Origin: Cannabis sativa
Taxonomy: Eukaryota; Streptophyta; Magnoliopsida; Rosales; Cannabaceae
Assembly (NCBI RefSeq): GCF_029168945.1
Contig: NC_083605.1
Coordinates: 35,105,280-35,169,279, forward strand
Reading direction: 5' to 3'
Length of the DNA stretch: 64,000 nucleotides
Part shown: positions 32,501 through 44,748 of the stretch, piece by piece
Position numbering within the stretch: the first letter of the stretch is position 1
How the letters are laid out: every line of letters begins with the position of its first letter
Made by a program: the position numbers and the translations under genes
The notes under the pieces: generated by a model
Seen by the model: the letters and a program-made list of their open reading frames with translations, nothing else
Told to the model about the DNA's origin: nothing
Databases searched by the model: none

Positions 32501-34407
32501 TTATAACATGAGAACTCAAACTGTTTTGGAATCAGCTAATGTGGTTATTGATGATTTTAGAGATTTTTCAGAGTTTTCCACAGAAGCCAAGATAGATAGT
32601 CTCATGGATACTCCTCCAGAAGTTGTAACAGCAGATCCTGATGCAGCAGAACCCATTGCTGATGCTGCAAATGACGAATCTGCTGCTGCAACTGAAACTG
32701 GAGAACCAGAACCGTCTATCTTGACTCATCCAAAGATCATCACTGACTCTATTCAGAAAGAACCAAGCACCAGAGTCAAACTGAATCATCCAAAAGATCT
32801 CATCCTTGGAAATCCTGAAGAAAGCATGATAACTCGCAGAAGGTATATTAATTTAATCAGCTTTCTTTGCTTTGTTTCTCAATATGAACCGAAAAATGTG
32901 AAGGAAGCCATGACCTTTGAGGAATGGCTCAATGCAATGCAAGAGGAACTCAACCAATTTGTTCGCAACAAGGTATGGATTTTGGTCCGAAGACCAAAAG
33001 GTATAAATGTTATTGGAACAAAGTGGTTGTTTAAAAATAAAAGTGATGAGTTCGGTACAATTGTGAGAAACAAGGCTCGTTTGGTGGCACAAGGATACAC
33101 ACAGGTAGAAGGTATTGATTTTGATGAAACTTTTGCTCTTGTTGCAAGATTAGAATCAATTCGTTTACTTTTGTGTATTGCTTGTATTCTGAATATTAAA
33201 TTGTTTCAAATGGATGTGAAATCTGCTTTCCTAAATGGTATTTTGAATGAGGAAGTTTATGTTGAGCAACCAAAAGGATTCGAAGATCCTCAATTTCCAG
33301 ACCATGTATACAAACTTGAAAAAGCTTTGTATGGTCTGAAACAAGCTCCTCGAGCTTGGTATGAAAGGTTGACTCAATTTTTACTTTCTCATGGCTATCA
33401 CAGAGGTAGTGTGGATAAAACTCTTTTCATCAAACGTATAAAATCTGATTTTATCATTGCTCAAATTTATGTTGATGATATAGTTTTTGGTTCTACATCT
33501 AACCATGAAGTGTGGTATTTGTTGATCAAATGAAAAGTGAATTTGAAATGAGCATGGTTGGTGAGCTTAATTTCTTTCTGGGTCTTCAAGTGAGACAAAT
33601 GGAAGGAGGTACATTTGTATCTCAAAGCAAGTATGCTAAGAACCTTGTCAAGAAATTTGGCCTTGAATCGGCTAAGCAGGTAAGTACTCCTATGAGCACC
33701 ACACTGAAATTAACAAAAGATGAGAATGGAGTAAAGGTAGATACTACACTCTATCGTAGCATGATTGGAAGTCTTTTGTATTTAACTGCTAGTCGTCCTG
33801 ATATCTGTTACAGTGTGGGAGTGTGTGCTAGATATCAAAGTAATCCTATGGAATCTCATGTATCAGCTGTAAAAAGGATTATTAGATATGTTAATAGCAC
33901 TCCTGATTATGGAATTTGGTACTCGAAAGATACAAATTCAAATCTTGCTTGTTTTAGTGATGCAGATTGGGCAGGAAATGCTGATGATCGAAAGAGCACA
34001 AGTGGAGGGTGTTTCTTTCTTGGGAATAATCTAGTATCTTGGCATAGCAAGAAATAGAATTCCATCTCCTTATCCACTGCCGAAGCTGAGTACATCGTCA
34101 TTGCAGTTGTTGTACTCAACTATTGTGGTTGAAACAAATGTTGATTGATTATGGGTTTGAATTGGGTGTTTTGACTATTTTTTGTGACAATACTAGTGCC
34201 ATAAATATTTCCAAAAATCCTGTTCAACATTCTAGAACAAAGCACATTGACATAAGACACCACTTTATCAGGGAACTTGTTGAAAATAAATCATTGCAAT
34301 TAGAATATGTTGATACTGAAAAACAATTAGCTGATATTTTCACAAAGGCCCTAGATGCAAGTCGCTTTGACTCCCTCAGAAAGTCTTTGGGAGTTTGCAT
34401 TGTTTAA
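29532..34407 (+). pseudogene. Sirevirus gag-pol pseudogene
   Basis: The ATG at 29532 opens a Gag with the UBN2-like start (SISRPPLLNDSNYPYW). Lesions: stop at 29688-29690, frame changes near 29840 and 29887, a long frame 29890-31920, a frame change near 31845, frame 31800-33533, a frame change near 33510, a stop at 34055-34057, and a frame change near 34110. Recognisable parts: CX2CX4HX4C knuckles (Cys codons from 30403 and 31129), protease DSG (31321), integrase D/D/E (codons 31887, 32085, 32193, with 35 residues between the last two), RT YVDD (33468-33479), RNase H STAEAEY and DNTSAINISK. In the integrase zinc domain the second His is Leu (31705-31707). The C-terminus ends SLGVCIV. Confidence 0.92.
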
Positions 34408-36015
34408 TTTTATCTGTTCATAATTCTTGTACAATAGTGTTATGTGATTCATCTCTAGCTCTTGATCGTCTATCATTGTATTTTGACAAATCATGTTTAT
34501 GCTTTTGGTTTATAATTAGTTAGGATCTCAGTCTGATCATACTTTGTGATGTTGTGCTAAAAGGTTCATGTTACTCTTTATGTGTGTCTAGGATTAAATA
34601 ATGTTCTTATACAGAGTTGAGCAATTTTTGTTTCGCCTTGTCGGGCCCCTTGCTGGAATAGAGCTACCCATACTGAGGTGTGAAAGCCATCTGATGAGTA
34701 AGCTGGAACATTGTAATTAGCAACTATGATGAGGATGCACTACCATAGAAAAGGGCTACCTTCAGTATGGTGTGAAAGCATCCAATTGCGGGATCAAATT
34801 GAAAAAGGCGAAAATGAAAAATCTTGCCAAGGACAATGATCCTATTTTCACTGCACACACTTATGTCTGACAAGTGTGTTCAATTCTGTAAGTCTCCTCT
34901 ATTAAAATTAAATTGATAATCCTGGTACACAATTTTCAGTAACATGCATATCTTTTTCCTTAACATCAATTAGTATGATTATTTCATGAGATACTAATTA
35001 GTTATTTTCCTTAAAAGCATAACATGTATTTTATTTTGTCAATTGTCAATGATATTTGATTTCCTTGCTTGATTCGAATCACATATATTTATTGTACACA
35101 TTGTATTTTATTTTCGGTTTTAATTAAAAAAAAAAAAAAAAAAAGAGAGGGAGGCGTGTGACTTGCTTCATGGGTCAAGAAAATCTTGTGCATAAATGGT
35201 AAGTATCAACATTCATTCTTCTTTGATTTATTTTTGATATGTTTCCATTTAAAGATTGATCTTTTGTATGTAATGTGTCTTTAATCTTGAAAGATTGACT
35301 TATTTTTGGAAATATTGTTGGTAATTCTAGTTTCCTTTTATTTTATTTTTAAAAAAAAGGGGGAAAAGAAGTTGCAAGGAGTGGGTAGTTTCCTTTTGTA
35401 ATCGTGGGCTGGTGGTTTCTCAAATATGTTGAAATTGGTTTCCTTTTTGCTAAACTCTCCCATGTTTATTTCAACCAAGTTTTGTCATTCACTCTCACCA
35501 CCTACCCGATTCTATTTCTTTGTCTCTCTTGCTTGTTTGTTGTTCATTGTCTCTTTCAGATCAAAATAGTGAGAACAAAGAACCTAGGGCATCCCAAAAA
35601 GGAAAATGGTGGAATCTAAACAAGCCCCCTCAAATGCTCTTCTTGCTGCTCCAATCGTCTTGCTGCCATGGAGGAGGTTCAGCAAGAGATGTCCAAGCAG
35701 TTGTCCTCATTGATCAAGCTTTATGGGGCATAAGTTTTCTTTCTTTTTGTTTTTGTTGGACATATTTCTATCTTTTCATTTCTTTTTGTCTTTGGCCCTT
35801 ATAGATAAACAAAAAGGTGGAGTAATTGTGTACTCAACTGTCTAGGGGGAGTTGAGGTTTGTGTTTGTGTTCATCTTTGGTCAAAGTTAGCTGTTTATTT
35901 TGGTTTAATGTTGTGCTTCTCAGGGGGAGTTTTTATGTTTATTTTGCTAACTTTGTTTTGTAGGTGTTTGTTAATTAATAATATTTTGATTATCTAAAGT
36001 GCCAAAGGGGGAGAT
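34408..36015 (+). other. Sirevirus 3' region with repeated purine tracts
   Basis: 1.6 kb between pol and the 3' LTR. The two short frames at 35404-35804 are not convincing genes, and I see no envelope-like protein. A run of about 20 A residues lies at 35126-35145. Purine tracts of the form GGGGGAG occur at about 35847, 35922 and 36007, the last one directly before the LTR. Multiple tracts upstream of the 3' LTR are known for Sireviruses. Confidence 0.8.
36005..36015 (+). other. Polypurine tract, Sirevirus element
   Basis: AAGGGGGAGAT immediately before the 3' LTR start (TGTTAGG at 36016). Confidence 0.85.
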
Positions 36016-37467
36016 TGTTAGGTCCTTTTTTGGCAATTTAGTTGTCAAAATATTTCTTAATTAATGTGCATTTTATTGAGCATTCAATTTGTTTTTATCT
36101 ACTCTAGACCCTTTTTCCAGGGGGAGTTGTGTTTGGTACTTGTGAACTTATTTGGTTTAAAAGTTAGCATGTTTCTTTAGTTATTGTTGGTTTTCGATTG
36201 TGTTACTCAGGGGGAGTAGTTATGGCTAACTTTAACTTGCAGGTACTTTGTGTTAAAAATTATTTTGTTCATCTAAAGTGCCAAAGGGGGAGATTGTAAA
36301 GTCTTTTTTTGGCAAGTTAGTTGACAAAATAATTCTTCCATTTATGGTAAGATTGGTGTGCATTCATATTCGATTTCTTACCTTATAAATTCGGATTGTA
36401 GTTGCCCTTTTCCTTGTTTGGAAAGTTACTCTTTCAGCTGAACTTTCCTTTGTTGAAAACTTCTCAAAAGAGAAGGAATTCTCTTTTGGAAAATTGTCTT
36501 TTTTAGGGAAACTTTGATTATTGCCTTTTCCTTATTAATTTCGATTGTATCTTGATACAATCAGAATATCTAACTGCTTTTTGGTGAATCAAGCATTGAT
36601 GAGGATCGGACCCGATTTTAGTAAGTTTCCGTTTCGGCGTATCCGTTCGTCGCAACCGAATCCGATGTAGCAGATCGTGTTTCTTTTGGAAAGTTTTTGT
36701 ACGTACCGCTAATTCGAACTTGTGGTTGCCTCTTTGGTTTCTATGATCTATAAATAGAGCCTAGAGAGCAACCATTCGAATTACCTCTTCCATTATTCAT
36801 TTTCTACATTTATCTTTTGAGAGAAGAGAGTCTTTCTTTGTTTTGTGAGAGCCTAGTTGTTCATCTAGGTTCTAGTTGTTCTATTTCTGTTCTTACTCTA
36901 TCCTAGAGGTTGTGAAGAACTACTTGACTGAACAAGAGATTGGTCTTCGGGAGAAGACTTGATAAAGCCTTACTTCGGGAGGAAGTAAGCACTTGGTCTT
37001 CGGGAGAAGACTTGTTGAAGCCTTACTTCGGGAGGAAGTAAGCACTTGGTCTTCGGGAGAAGACTTGTTGAAGCCTTACTTCGGGAGGAAGTAAGCACTC
37101 ACACTTCAAAGACGAAGGGAGTTCGGGCTTGAAGGTGTTTCAAGAAGTCAGATTCATAAAGTGGATTACAAAGGATTGCGGCAATACTTTAGAGGGAGTC
37201 TAAACTTGTTTAAGTCAATTGTCTTTGTAATTTTGATACTTTATTAATTGATTTCATTCTCTGGGCGTGGCCCCGTGGACTAGGAGTGTTCGGGAGAACA
37301 CTGATACCACGTATAAATCTCTTGTGTCAAGTTATTTATTTTTCTGCAAATATTTTATATTCTGCCTGTTCAGTTTTGCTGTAGCAGAATTACTTTCTGC
37401 TGCTGCAAACGCTTACGGTTTTATATTTTCGTATATACAACTGACATTTGCAAAAACTTGTTTTTCA
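36016..37467 (+). repeat. Sirevirus 3' LTR
   Basis: 1452 bp. Nearly identical to the 5' LTR except for two clusters of small indels (about 36572-36712 and 37362-37400). Confidence 0.93.
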
Positions 37468-37472
37468 CCATG

Positions 37473-37615
37473 CTCGAACAAAACATATTAAATTGGATGT
37501 GCACTTTGTTAGAGATAAAGTGTTGGAAAAACAGTTAGAAATTTTCTACATTCCTTCGCACGACCAAATAGCAGACTGCCTAACCAAAGGACTGTCGCAC
37601 TCTCGATTCCAATGA
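37473..37615 (+). pseudogene. Ty1-copia RNase H pseudogene, 3' part
   Basis: Continues the fragment interrupted at 28022: ARTKHIKLDVHFVRDK, then EIFYIPSHDQIADCLTKGLS and a stop. With the Sirevirus and one CCATG copy removed it joins the upstream part in frame at the RNase H active-site region. Confidence 0.88.
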
Positions 37616-37739
37616 TGGCTGTGTAATACCTCTGCCTTGTAATGCTTTTGCTGCCTATATATAAAAATTATCTTCATCAGCTACAATTGAGCTGATTTCA
37701 TTTATCATTCAGTCCATTTATAAAATTTACTCTTACCCC
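37616..37739 (+). other. Short junction, copia end to PPR
   Basis: 124 bp of AT-rich DNA between the copia RNase H stop and the PPR-like sequence. It may hold the 3' end of the old copia element. I recognise no LTR end. Confidence 0.3.
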
Positions 37740-38405
37740 CTACAGTTGTTACTTACAACATCTTGATTAATGCTTTGTGTAAATTCAGGATTTGGGATCG
37801 TGCCATTAACTTCTTTGCCCAAATGGTCACCCAGAATTGTTCTCCAGATATTGTAACTTATATTACACTCTTAGGCCCTCTTTGTAAATAAGGAATGATG
37901 GATGAGGCCCTCCAACTACTTAATTTTCTATGTGGTACCAGCTGTTCTCCTGGCTTGATCACTTACAATATTACTAATTGATGGATTTGCTAAACTCAGT
38001 TATATGGAGAAAGCCATGGGGTTGTATCATCAAATGATTGAAAATGGAATTGTTCTTGATGAAATTACCAACCAGTCCTTGATTTTTGGGTTATGCAAGG
38101 CTGATCTAGTTCAGGAAGCTGCTGAGATATTAATGGAGATGAACAAGAGAAGCCACAAGGTGAGAACTAGTTCTTACAGAAGAGTGATAAATGGTTTATG
38201 CAAAAATAAAAGGTGGATATTTCAATACAAATTTTGGGAATGATGATATCAAGGGGATACATGTCAGATGAGTTTGTTTATTCAACTATCGTTAAAGGTG
38301 TAGTCGTTGCTGGTATGTTGAAAGAGGCTGATGAATTGTGTCAAAAATTACCTGGATTGAAGGTTCTTTGAAAAGAAATGACTCATGTTGGAATAAACTG
38401 AATCT
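37740..38405 (+). pseudogene. PPR pseudogene, C-terminal part (At1g08610-like)
   Basis: About 200 codons of P-class PPR repeats starting mid-protein at PTVVTYNILINALCK. They continue through FFAQMVTQNCSPDIVTY, SPGLITYN, EKAMGLYHQMIENG, NQSLIFGLCKADLVQEAAEI and RVINGLCKNKR, and end near ADELCQKLPGLKVL. Stops or frame changes: TAA near 37887, a frame change near 37975, and another near 38213. From memory, order and sequence fit the C-terminal third of Arabidopsis At1g08610, predicted to be organellar. The N-terminal two thirds are absent; the sequence starts just after the copia remnant, suggesting the insertion or a linked deletion removed them. Confidence 0.85.
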
Positions 38406-41220
38406 TTATGCAAGGTTCTTAGTTTTATTCAAGCCTTCTTCTATCCATTTAGGTCAATAGTTTCCCTTTCTCATGTGAAGTTTTGAATTAGATATCAATT
38501 TTGAAACTGTTATTTGTTGAATATAGTTAAACAAGTTTGTTTTTGAGGATAAATGGCTGGGCATATAATGGATGTACTTGGTCCACGTCAATATTTAGTT
38601 GCTGCATATATTTCCTAATATGAAGCTGTAAAAGCTTAAAAAGAGTGTTAAAACTGAAATATTAATACTTTGCCAATTCTTATTCAACAATCTTTGAAGC
38701 TTTGTCCACAAAAATATTTGAAGCTTTCTCTTTTCTGCTTCACCATGATAGTTTTGGACCTTTTGGTCGCCAGATAAAGATCGTAATTTGAAGAGGAAAA
38801 AAAAGAAAAAAAAAATTGAAATGACTCATAAAATGTACTTCATTTTATATAGATTAGCTCGTAACATCTGACAAAGTACTAAATCTTATCCTGATATTAC
38901 TTTTAGTTTGAGAAGTGAGTTACCATGCGAATCTAATTCCTTCAACTAGGAAAATCAAAGTTGTTTCATTTACTAACCTACCTCTGCACAGACAAGATAT
39001 ACAAAATTGAGTGAGCTAAAAGTAATTTCAATCCTTTGCTAACTATCTCTCATATCAACTATAAAGTGCAACTTTCTCCCCATAGTTCCACAAAGAGCTG
39101 AATATTATGTTGTATTGTATGTATGGGTTAAAATATGGAGGACACCCCACTACCTCAAGCTTGGGACTTCCTTATTCTTCCAAGATCATTGTAAGCCCTT
39201 TATTTTCTTTATGTTAGATGTGGCAATTATGAACTATGTTGGTAATTATAAGAGCTCTTTAATTTGTGTATCTTTATTTATCCTAATATCTTTATTTATT
39301 TATTTATTCTTAAATGATTTATTTAGGTTGCCTTTAAACTTTACACATTAATATGTTAGAATATAAATTTATGTGAACAAAATATCCTCAATCAACATCA
39401 ATACCACTAAGCTAGCACATAAGCATAAAAATAGGAAAAGACGTAAATATAGAGACTTTTTTATTTTTACACTTTAAAGTAATTTTTTTTTTTTTTTTTA
39501 GTATTTTTTACGGAATTTTACATTGAAATTCCTATTGCAATTAGCGCTGCAACCTAAATTGCAACAAAAAATCGTATAGAAACCCCTATTGCAACTAGCG
39601 CTGCAACTAATATAGAAACCCAAACCGTAAATTTGAAAAAAAAAATTAAAAAAATAGTATATGAGGCAATTCCCTAAAATAGAGGCTTTTTTATTTTTAC
39701 ACTTCAAAACAATTTTTTTTTTTTTTTGTATTTTTACGAAATTCTACATAGAAATTCCTATTGCAACTAGCGCTGCAACTTAAATTGTAACAAAAAATCG
39801 TATAGAAACCCTATTATTATACTATTATTATCAAAATCTATTTTTTTAAATAAATTTTATTTTATTTAAAAATATAGAAATAGAATATTTTTTTTACAAA
39901 TAAAATTAATTAATACATAAAATACTAAACTAATTTAATAAAATAAATAATACGTAAAGTTGTTTTTTTTTTTATGAAGCAAGAGTAGGTTTATATATTT
40001 TGAGATATTTAAGAAAAACATATCAATAATTAACTTTGTCTTGAAAGTAATAGGTTAATAGTAAAATAATAATTTTGTAAATTAATATGGAAGGACTAAA
40101 AATTATTGACACATATAGTTATAGATTAGTGCTATTGCACTCACGCGCCAAGACCATGGCTCCTAAAAATATTTAAGCCCAACTAATTTAAAAAGTAATT
40201 AGTATTTTTATTTTTTAAATTTATAATACTACTAAATTATATCATCTAAAATGTATATTATGTTGTAAAAATTTAGTGAATTCTTCTATTTACAGAGATA
40301 TAATATTTTGGCCTAATACTTTTGTTAGCTTTTGTTTTTTTTTTTCTCATTTAAAATTTGATGTGATATTGTTAATTAGTATTTTTTTTTTCTTGGATGT
40401 TATTTACATCATGCATCCTCTTGAAAAAGAAATTGAAAATTAAATATATTTTTTTTTTAAAAAAAAATTACTCTGACACCTAAAGTGTATTATTAGTCAA
40501 TTAATATATTTATTGTTGATTTAGATAAGAAATTTACATTTTTTTTTATGTTTAACTGAAGAATTTTATAAATATAAATATGAGTTTGTAAATATGATGA
40601 ATGTTTAAGTAAACAAAAATTTTTAGGAAAAAAAATATTTTTAAAAAAGTTATTGGATTCTCAACAATAATAATAAAAAAAAAGAATTAATACAAAATTA
40701 TTATTTTTTAAAACAAAATAATAAAAAAAAATGGGCATAATATGATATGATCAAAATTCAAGACAAAAATATTAATTATTCGACACTTTATACTAAAAAT
40801 AAATAGAACCTAAAAAAAGGCTATGATTATATAATGAGAATTTTTTTACAATCTATATATTTAGGGGCACGATTCCATAGTATTGTAAGTTCAAATAATA
40901 AAAATACTAATTATTCTATCATAAATAGATCTTAAATAGAAGTTGTATTCTTCACTGTTTTGAAGGCTTTCATATTCAAATGTTTTGGGTCGTGTACATA
41001 AATTAAAGAGTGCTTTACAGTTAAGTATATATGCACCCCTTTCTTGTTTATGATATTTGAATAACTAAAATCTCAAATTTTTTTATATGATGATGTATAT
41101 TGTAGCTATTTAAGACATACTTCAATGTTTTGAGAAATTTTGAATAATTTTCAATATACAAAAAACTATGGTTGAAAACTCCAAATGGTCAATTTTACAT
41201 ATATATTAAATAAAATAGGC
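38406..41220. other. AT-rich intergenic DNA
   Basis: No gene found. The 78-codon frame at 39115-39351 is low-complexity hydrophobic sequence without a match I know. It contains a tandem duplication (39450-39815) and many A/T homopolymers. The first few hundred bases may be former 3' UTR of the PPR pseudogene. Confidence 0.6.
39450..39815. repeat. ~228-bp tandem duplication
   Basis: Unit 1 begins AGAGACTTTTTTATTTTTAC (about 39450) and unit 2 AGAGGCTTTTTTATTTTTAC (about 39678). Each contains a T run, then 'TTCCTATTGCAA(C/T)TAGCGCTGCAAC' and 'CAACAAAAAATCGTATAGAAACCC'. Unit 1 carries the TAGCGCT motif twice; unit 2 is shorter. Confidence 0.85.
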
Positions 41221-41821
41221 AGGCGTAACAGACTGTTTTTTTATAGAATAAAACTGTTGTATATTAGATGTTCAAATTTAAAATACAACAGTTCAAAGAG
41301 GAGGTGTTTCTCCACCGAAAAAGCATACTTAGCTAGCTTATGAGCATGAGTATTAGCAGATCTAGGAACATGGGAAGTCTGCACTCCTGGGAAATTGGTC
41401 ACAAGATTACGAATGTCAGATAAAATACAATGAGATTCAGGAACTATGGCATTAGAAGATTGCAATCCTTTCGCCACCAAAAGTGAATCTGTTTCAATGT
41501 AATGCACCGGATATTGAAGAGCAATCAGCCTCCGAAGGCTATAGAAAATTGCCAAAGCCTCTAGTATTTCTGGTTTATAGCATCTTTGGAAAGGAATGGA
41601 GAAGGCTGCTAAAGTCTCCCCATCAGAGTTACGCAAAATGGCTCCAAAACCAGTTTTTTGTTCCATTGTATTCACCGCAGTGTCGATATTGAGTTTCAGC
41701 CGTCCTGAAGGAGGATACATCCATTATGGTGTAGTAAAAATGGGTCTTTGATTAGGTTCAATGCCGTGTTGTCCTCCTTTGTTAATATTACAATTTGCAG
41801 ATTGATATTCAGCCACATAAT
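41221..41821 (-). pseudogene. LINE ORF2, RNase H part (3' end)
   Basis: Third piece of the minus-strand LINE. The frame 41720-41241 is a plant L1-type RNase H (RVT_3) domain: KLNIDTAVN with the first Asp, [12 protein letters not shown], a Glu in EILEALAIF, Asp in YIETDSLLV, and the C-terminal [11 protein letters not shown] stop interrupts the linker at about 41724. An A run (minus strand, about 41235-41241) marks the 3' end. It joins 43735 exactly across the solo LTR. Confidence 0.85.
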
Positions 41822-43734
41822 TGTTGGGTTTTATACCCTAAATAAAACTCATTTCATATAATCAGATTTACTTATTAATAAAGATCAGAAATAACATTTT
41901 ATGGTGCATGGTTCACATGATTTATTTCATGATTATATGTGTATATAATGTATGAATTCTTTTTTAAGTCCAGAACATATGAGTTGGTTAAAGATTATAG
42001 TGTTGTCAGCACAGTGGAATATAATCTTTATTATATGTTCAAAAGTTGATTCCCTGATTTGTCAGAACACTGGATTTAGACTGACATGGTATAATCAGCG
42101 ATAGGTATTCTTACACGTTGGAAAAGTGTTATGTCCTTTCCAGGACATTGGCAAAGTTTACCAGTATCGGATGTATGGAGTATACATCGGAAGGGACCGA
42201 TATTGAACTTTGATTAGATGTGTTGAAATTTACCGTAATATCTATTCAATTCAATATCACCTGTTGATCCTAGATCACATGATCGAAATCCTGATATGGT
42301 TAGGCTCAATTTCAAGAGTGTTACTCGTGTTCTTTGATTTGTTAGTTAAGCCTAGTTTTGTATATGGGTGATACGTACATTTTGGGAACACGGTAGTGCA
42401 ATTGAGTGGGAGCGCTAACATAAATATGGAATCTATAGCTTCTATTTGGCAAATAGAAGTAAAGGATGATTTCCTTCGAGCTTAACCAAACGAAGATAAA
42501 TGGTGGAGATCTCATTTCACTTAGGTGAAATATCATTTATACAGGGTTAAGTGTTTTAAGGATAAAATACATTGTAGGGTGTTACGGTAATTTAATCTTG
42601 TACAGTGTAAATCATCTATATAGAGGATCATTGATCACATTAGGGTTATAACAATGGATAACTAATGACGTGTCTATATCGTGGAACATATAGAGCGTTT
42701 CTATATGACTGAGAGTGCAATTCCAAGTTCTAAGTGTGGATTCAATGAGGAATTAATAAGTTAGGGAATTTACTTGGTAAATTCGGTTCGACTTATTGGA
42801 AGCTCGGTTATATAGACCCATGGTCTCCATACTAGTTGAGACCATACTGCTTGTAAGACTCAGTTAATTGATTTTAATTAATCAATTATAATTCTAAAAG
42901 TTAGACTATGTCTACTTTATGAATTCTCATAGTTTAAGGATGAAATCGTAAATAAAAGGGTTTCGAGGTTTAATTATTAATTGAGAGACTTTGCATGTCT
43001 AATTAATAATTATTTTAAATGACAATATTATTTAATAATCTATTTTAGTTATTAAATAATTAGTTTTGGCATTTAAATGATTAGAATTGGAAAAATGGCA
43101 TTTTTGGAGAAATTGAAATAAAATTGAGGAAACTGAAAAATTCAAGTGAGGCCCATATTCCCTCTATGGCCGAGCACTCCCTTTGTGTTTCCCAATTATT
43201 ATTTTTAATTTTTAATTGCCATGTAATTGCTAATCAAAGCCTAGCAAAAATAGGAAAGTGGTGGATCACACTAAATAAGGCAGTTGATTGATTACACAGT
43301 AATTAAGGAAACTGTTTTATTTGGAAAGTTGTGCTCTCCCTTTTCCTATATAAAGCAACCTTGTTCTCTTCTCTTGCATGGATGAAAAGCCACGAAATTA
43401 AGAGAGAAAAATAGAGAGAAATTTCGAAATCCTTGTGAGATGAGTAGTGCCCACACACATCAAGTGGTATCTCAATCATAGTATGGAAGACTATGGAATT
43501 TCTGCATCAAAGAAGGAGAAAAGAAGATCCAGGTTCAGATCTTGGTGATGCTCGCTACGTAAAGGAATCAAGGGCTAGAGATCTGAACGGAAGGAGTCAT
43601 ATTATTCCGCTGCACCCACTGTAAGGTTTTCTAACTTTATATGTGTTTATTTTCATTGTTTTAGAATTCATATTAGGTTGTTAATCCAACATACTTGTTA
43701 GTAAATCTAGATCCTGGTAAAATAATTTTCAACA
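41822..43734 (+). repeat. Solo LTR, family 3
   Basis: 1913 bp from TGTTGGGTTTTATACCC to TTTTCAACA with perfect duplication ATAAT (41817-41821 and 43735-43739). Same family as 44749-54903 but clearly diverged. No interior or partner LTR, so it is the product of LTR-LTR recombination. It interrupts the LINE between zf-RVT and RNase H. Confidence 0.93.
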
Positions 43735-44748
43735 ATAATTTAAAGCAATTTGTAATAAGACTTCAGCCGGGTTTGATTTTTTTCCATGGAAGTCATTGTT
43801 TCTTTCATTCCAAATATTCCAACAGATGCATGCTACTTGTTCCAATTCTTGCTTGGTTAATAAATCTGAGATATAAAAGAGTAGCGACTTACAAGAAGCA
43901 TGATGATTCATTAGTTGTGGTATATGTATACCAGACGAAAGCCACACTTTTCGCTCTTTTGCACGCAAAAAGAGCATGAAAAGTTGTTTCTTGGTGATAA
44001 GATTAAAGTGGGCATCTACTTGAATCAGCAATATGTCTTCTATGCAAAGTGGCACTGGAAGAACATCATGAAGAACTCGCCATAGAAAAATTTTGATCTT
44101 CGATGGCACCTTTAAAGACCAAAATTTCTTCCACCGTTTTGATTCGGAATTGGAGGCAGATTCTTCTTCAGTTTTGTGAAGCTGGAGTGATACTTGATAT
44201 CCAGATTTGACAGTGTATATTTCATCCGCAGTGTAATGCCAAATTTGTTGGTCATGATGAGGAGTGTAACTTAGAAGAGTGTCCAATATTCGTTGGATAT
44301 CAAAAGGAATGAAACACTTCGACAGTAAGGAGATATTCCATGTGCGATCTGGAGTAATGAAGCTGGAGACACGCATTGAAAGATCTGAATCCAGAAATTG
44401 AAGTGGTTTGAAGGTAGTTGTTCCAGGAAATCAGCCATCTAATGCAGCAGAAATATTTTCCCCAGTTCCAACCTTCCATCTTAGACCCTTTTTAAGCAAT
44501 TCTTTTCCCCAAACTATACCTCTTCATGTCATAGAAGGATGAGATCCAACCTCAGATCCCAAGAAACCCGTATTAGAGAAGTACCAGTGCTTAAACAGAG
44601 TACTAAGTAATGAGTTTGGATTGGAAAAAAATACTCCATGCTTGTTTTGCCAATAAGGATTGGTTGAAATGAACAAAGTCACGAAAGCCCAAGCCTCCTT
44701 CACATTTTGCATGACATAAAGATTTCTAATTTTTCCAATGGATACCCG
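43735..44748 (-). pseudogene. LINE ORF2, linker and zf-RVT part
   Basis: Second piece of the LINE. Minus strand 44376-43740 contains the zf-RVT region (KFWSLKVPSKIKIFLWRVLH) and further down VACICWNIWNERNN, a typical plant LINE phrase. The Cys/His ligands of the finger (RCPL, then ETTFHALFACKRAKS) lie in another frame, so frameshifts flank them near 44000 and 43930. 44712-44524 carries degraded sequence from behind the RT domain. Confidence 0.85.

Larger units (their letters stand above)
28023..37467 (+). mobile_element. Sirevirus-type Ty1-copia retrotransposon
   Basis: A 9445-bp element with perfect duplication CCATG (28018-28022 and 37468-37472), LTRs of 1451 and 1452 bp, a Met-tRNA PBS, a gag-pol region, a 1.6-kb 3' region, and repeated purine tracts. 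The Gag form, two zinc knuckles and Pol sequence resemble the SIRE1/Maximus group. Gag-pol order (Gag, protease, integrase, RT, RNase H) is typical of Ty1-copia. Several stops and frame changes make it non-autonomous at present. Confidence 0.93.

Noticed and set aside
35404..35804. Envelope-like gene of the Sirevirus
   Set aside because: Two short overlapping frames with low-complexity hydrophobic stretches, no clear signal peptide plus coiled-coil arrangement, and no similarity I can name.
39115..39707. Two small hypothetical genes
   Set aside because: Low-complexity frames in AT-rich DNA, one of them antisense to a tandem duplication.
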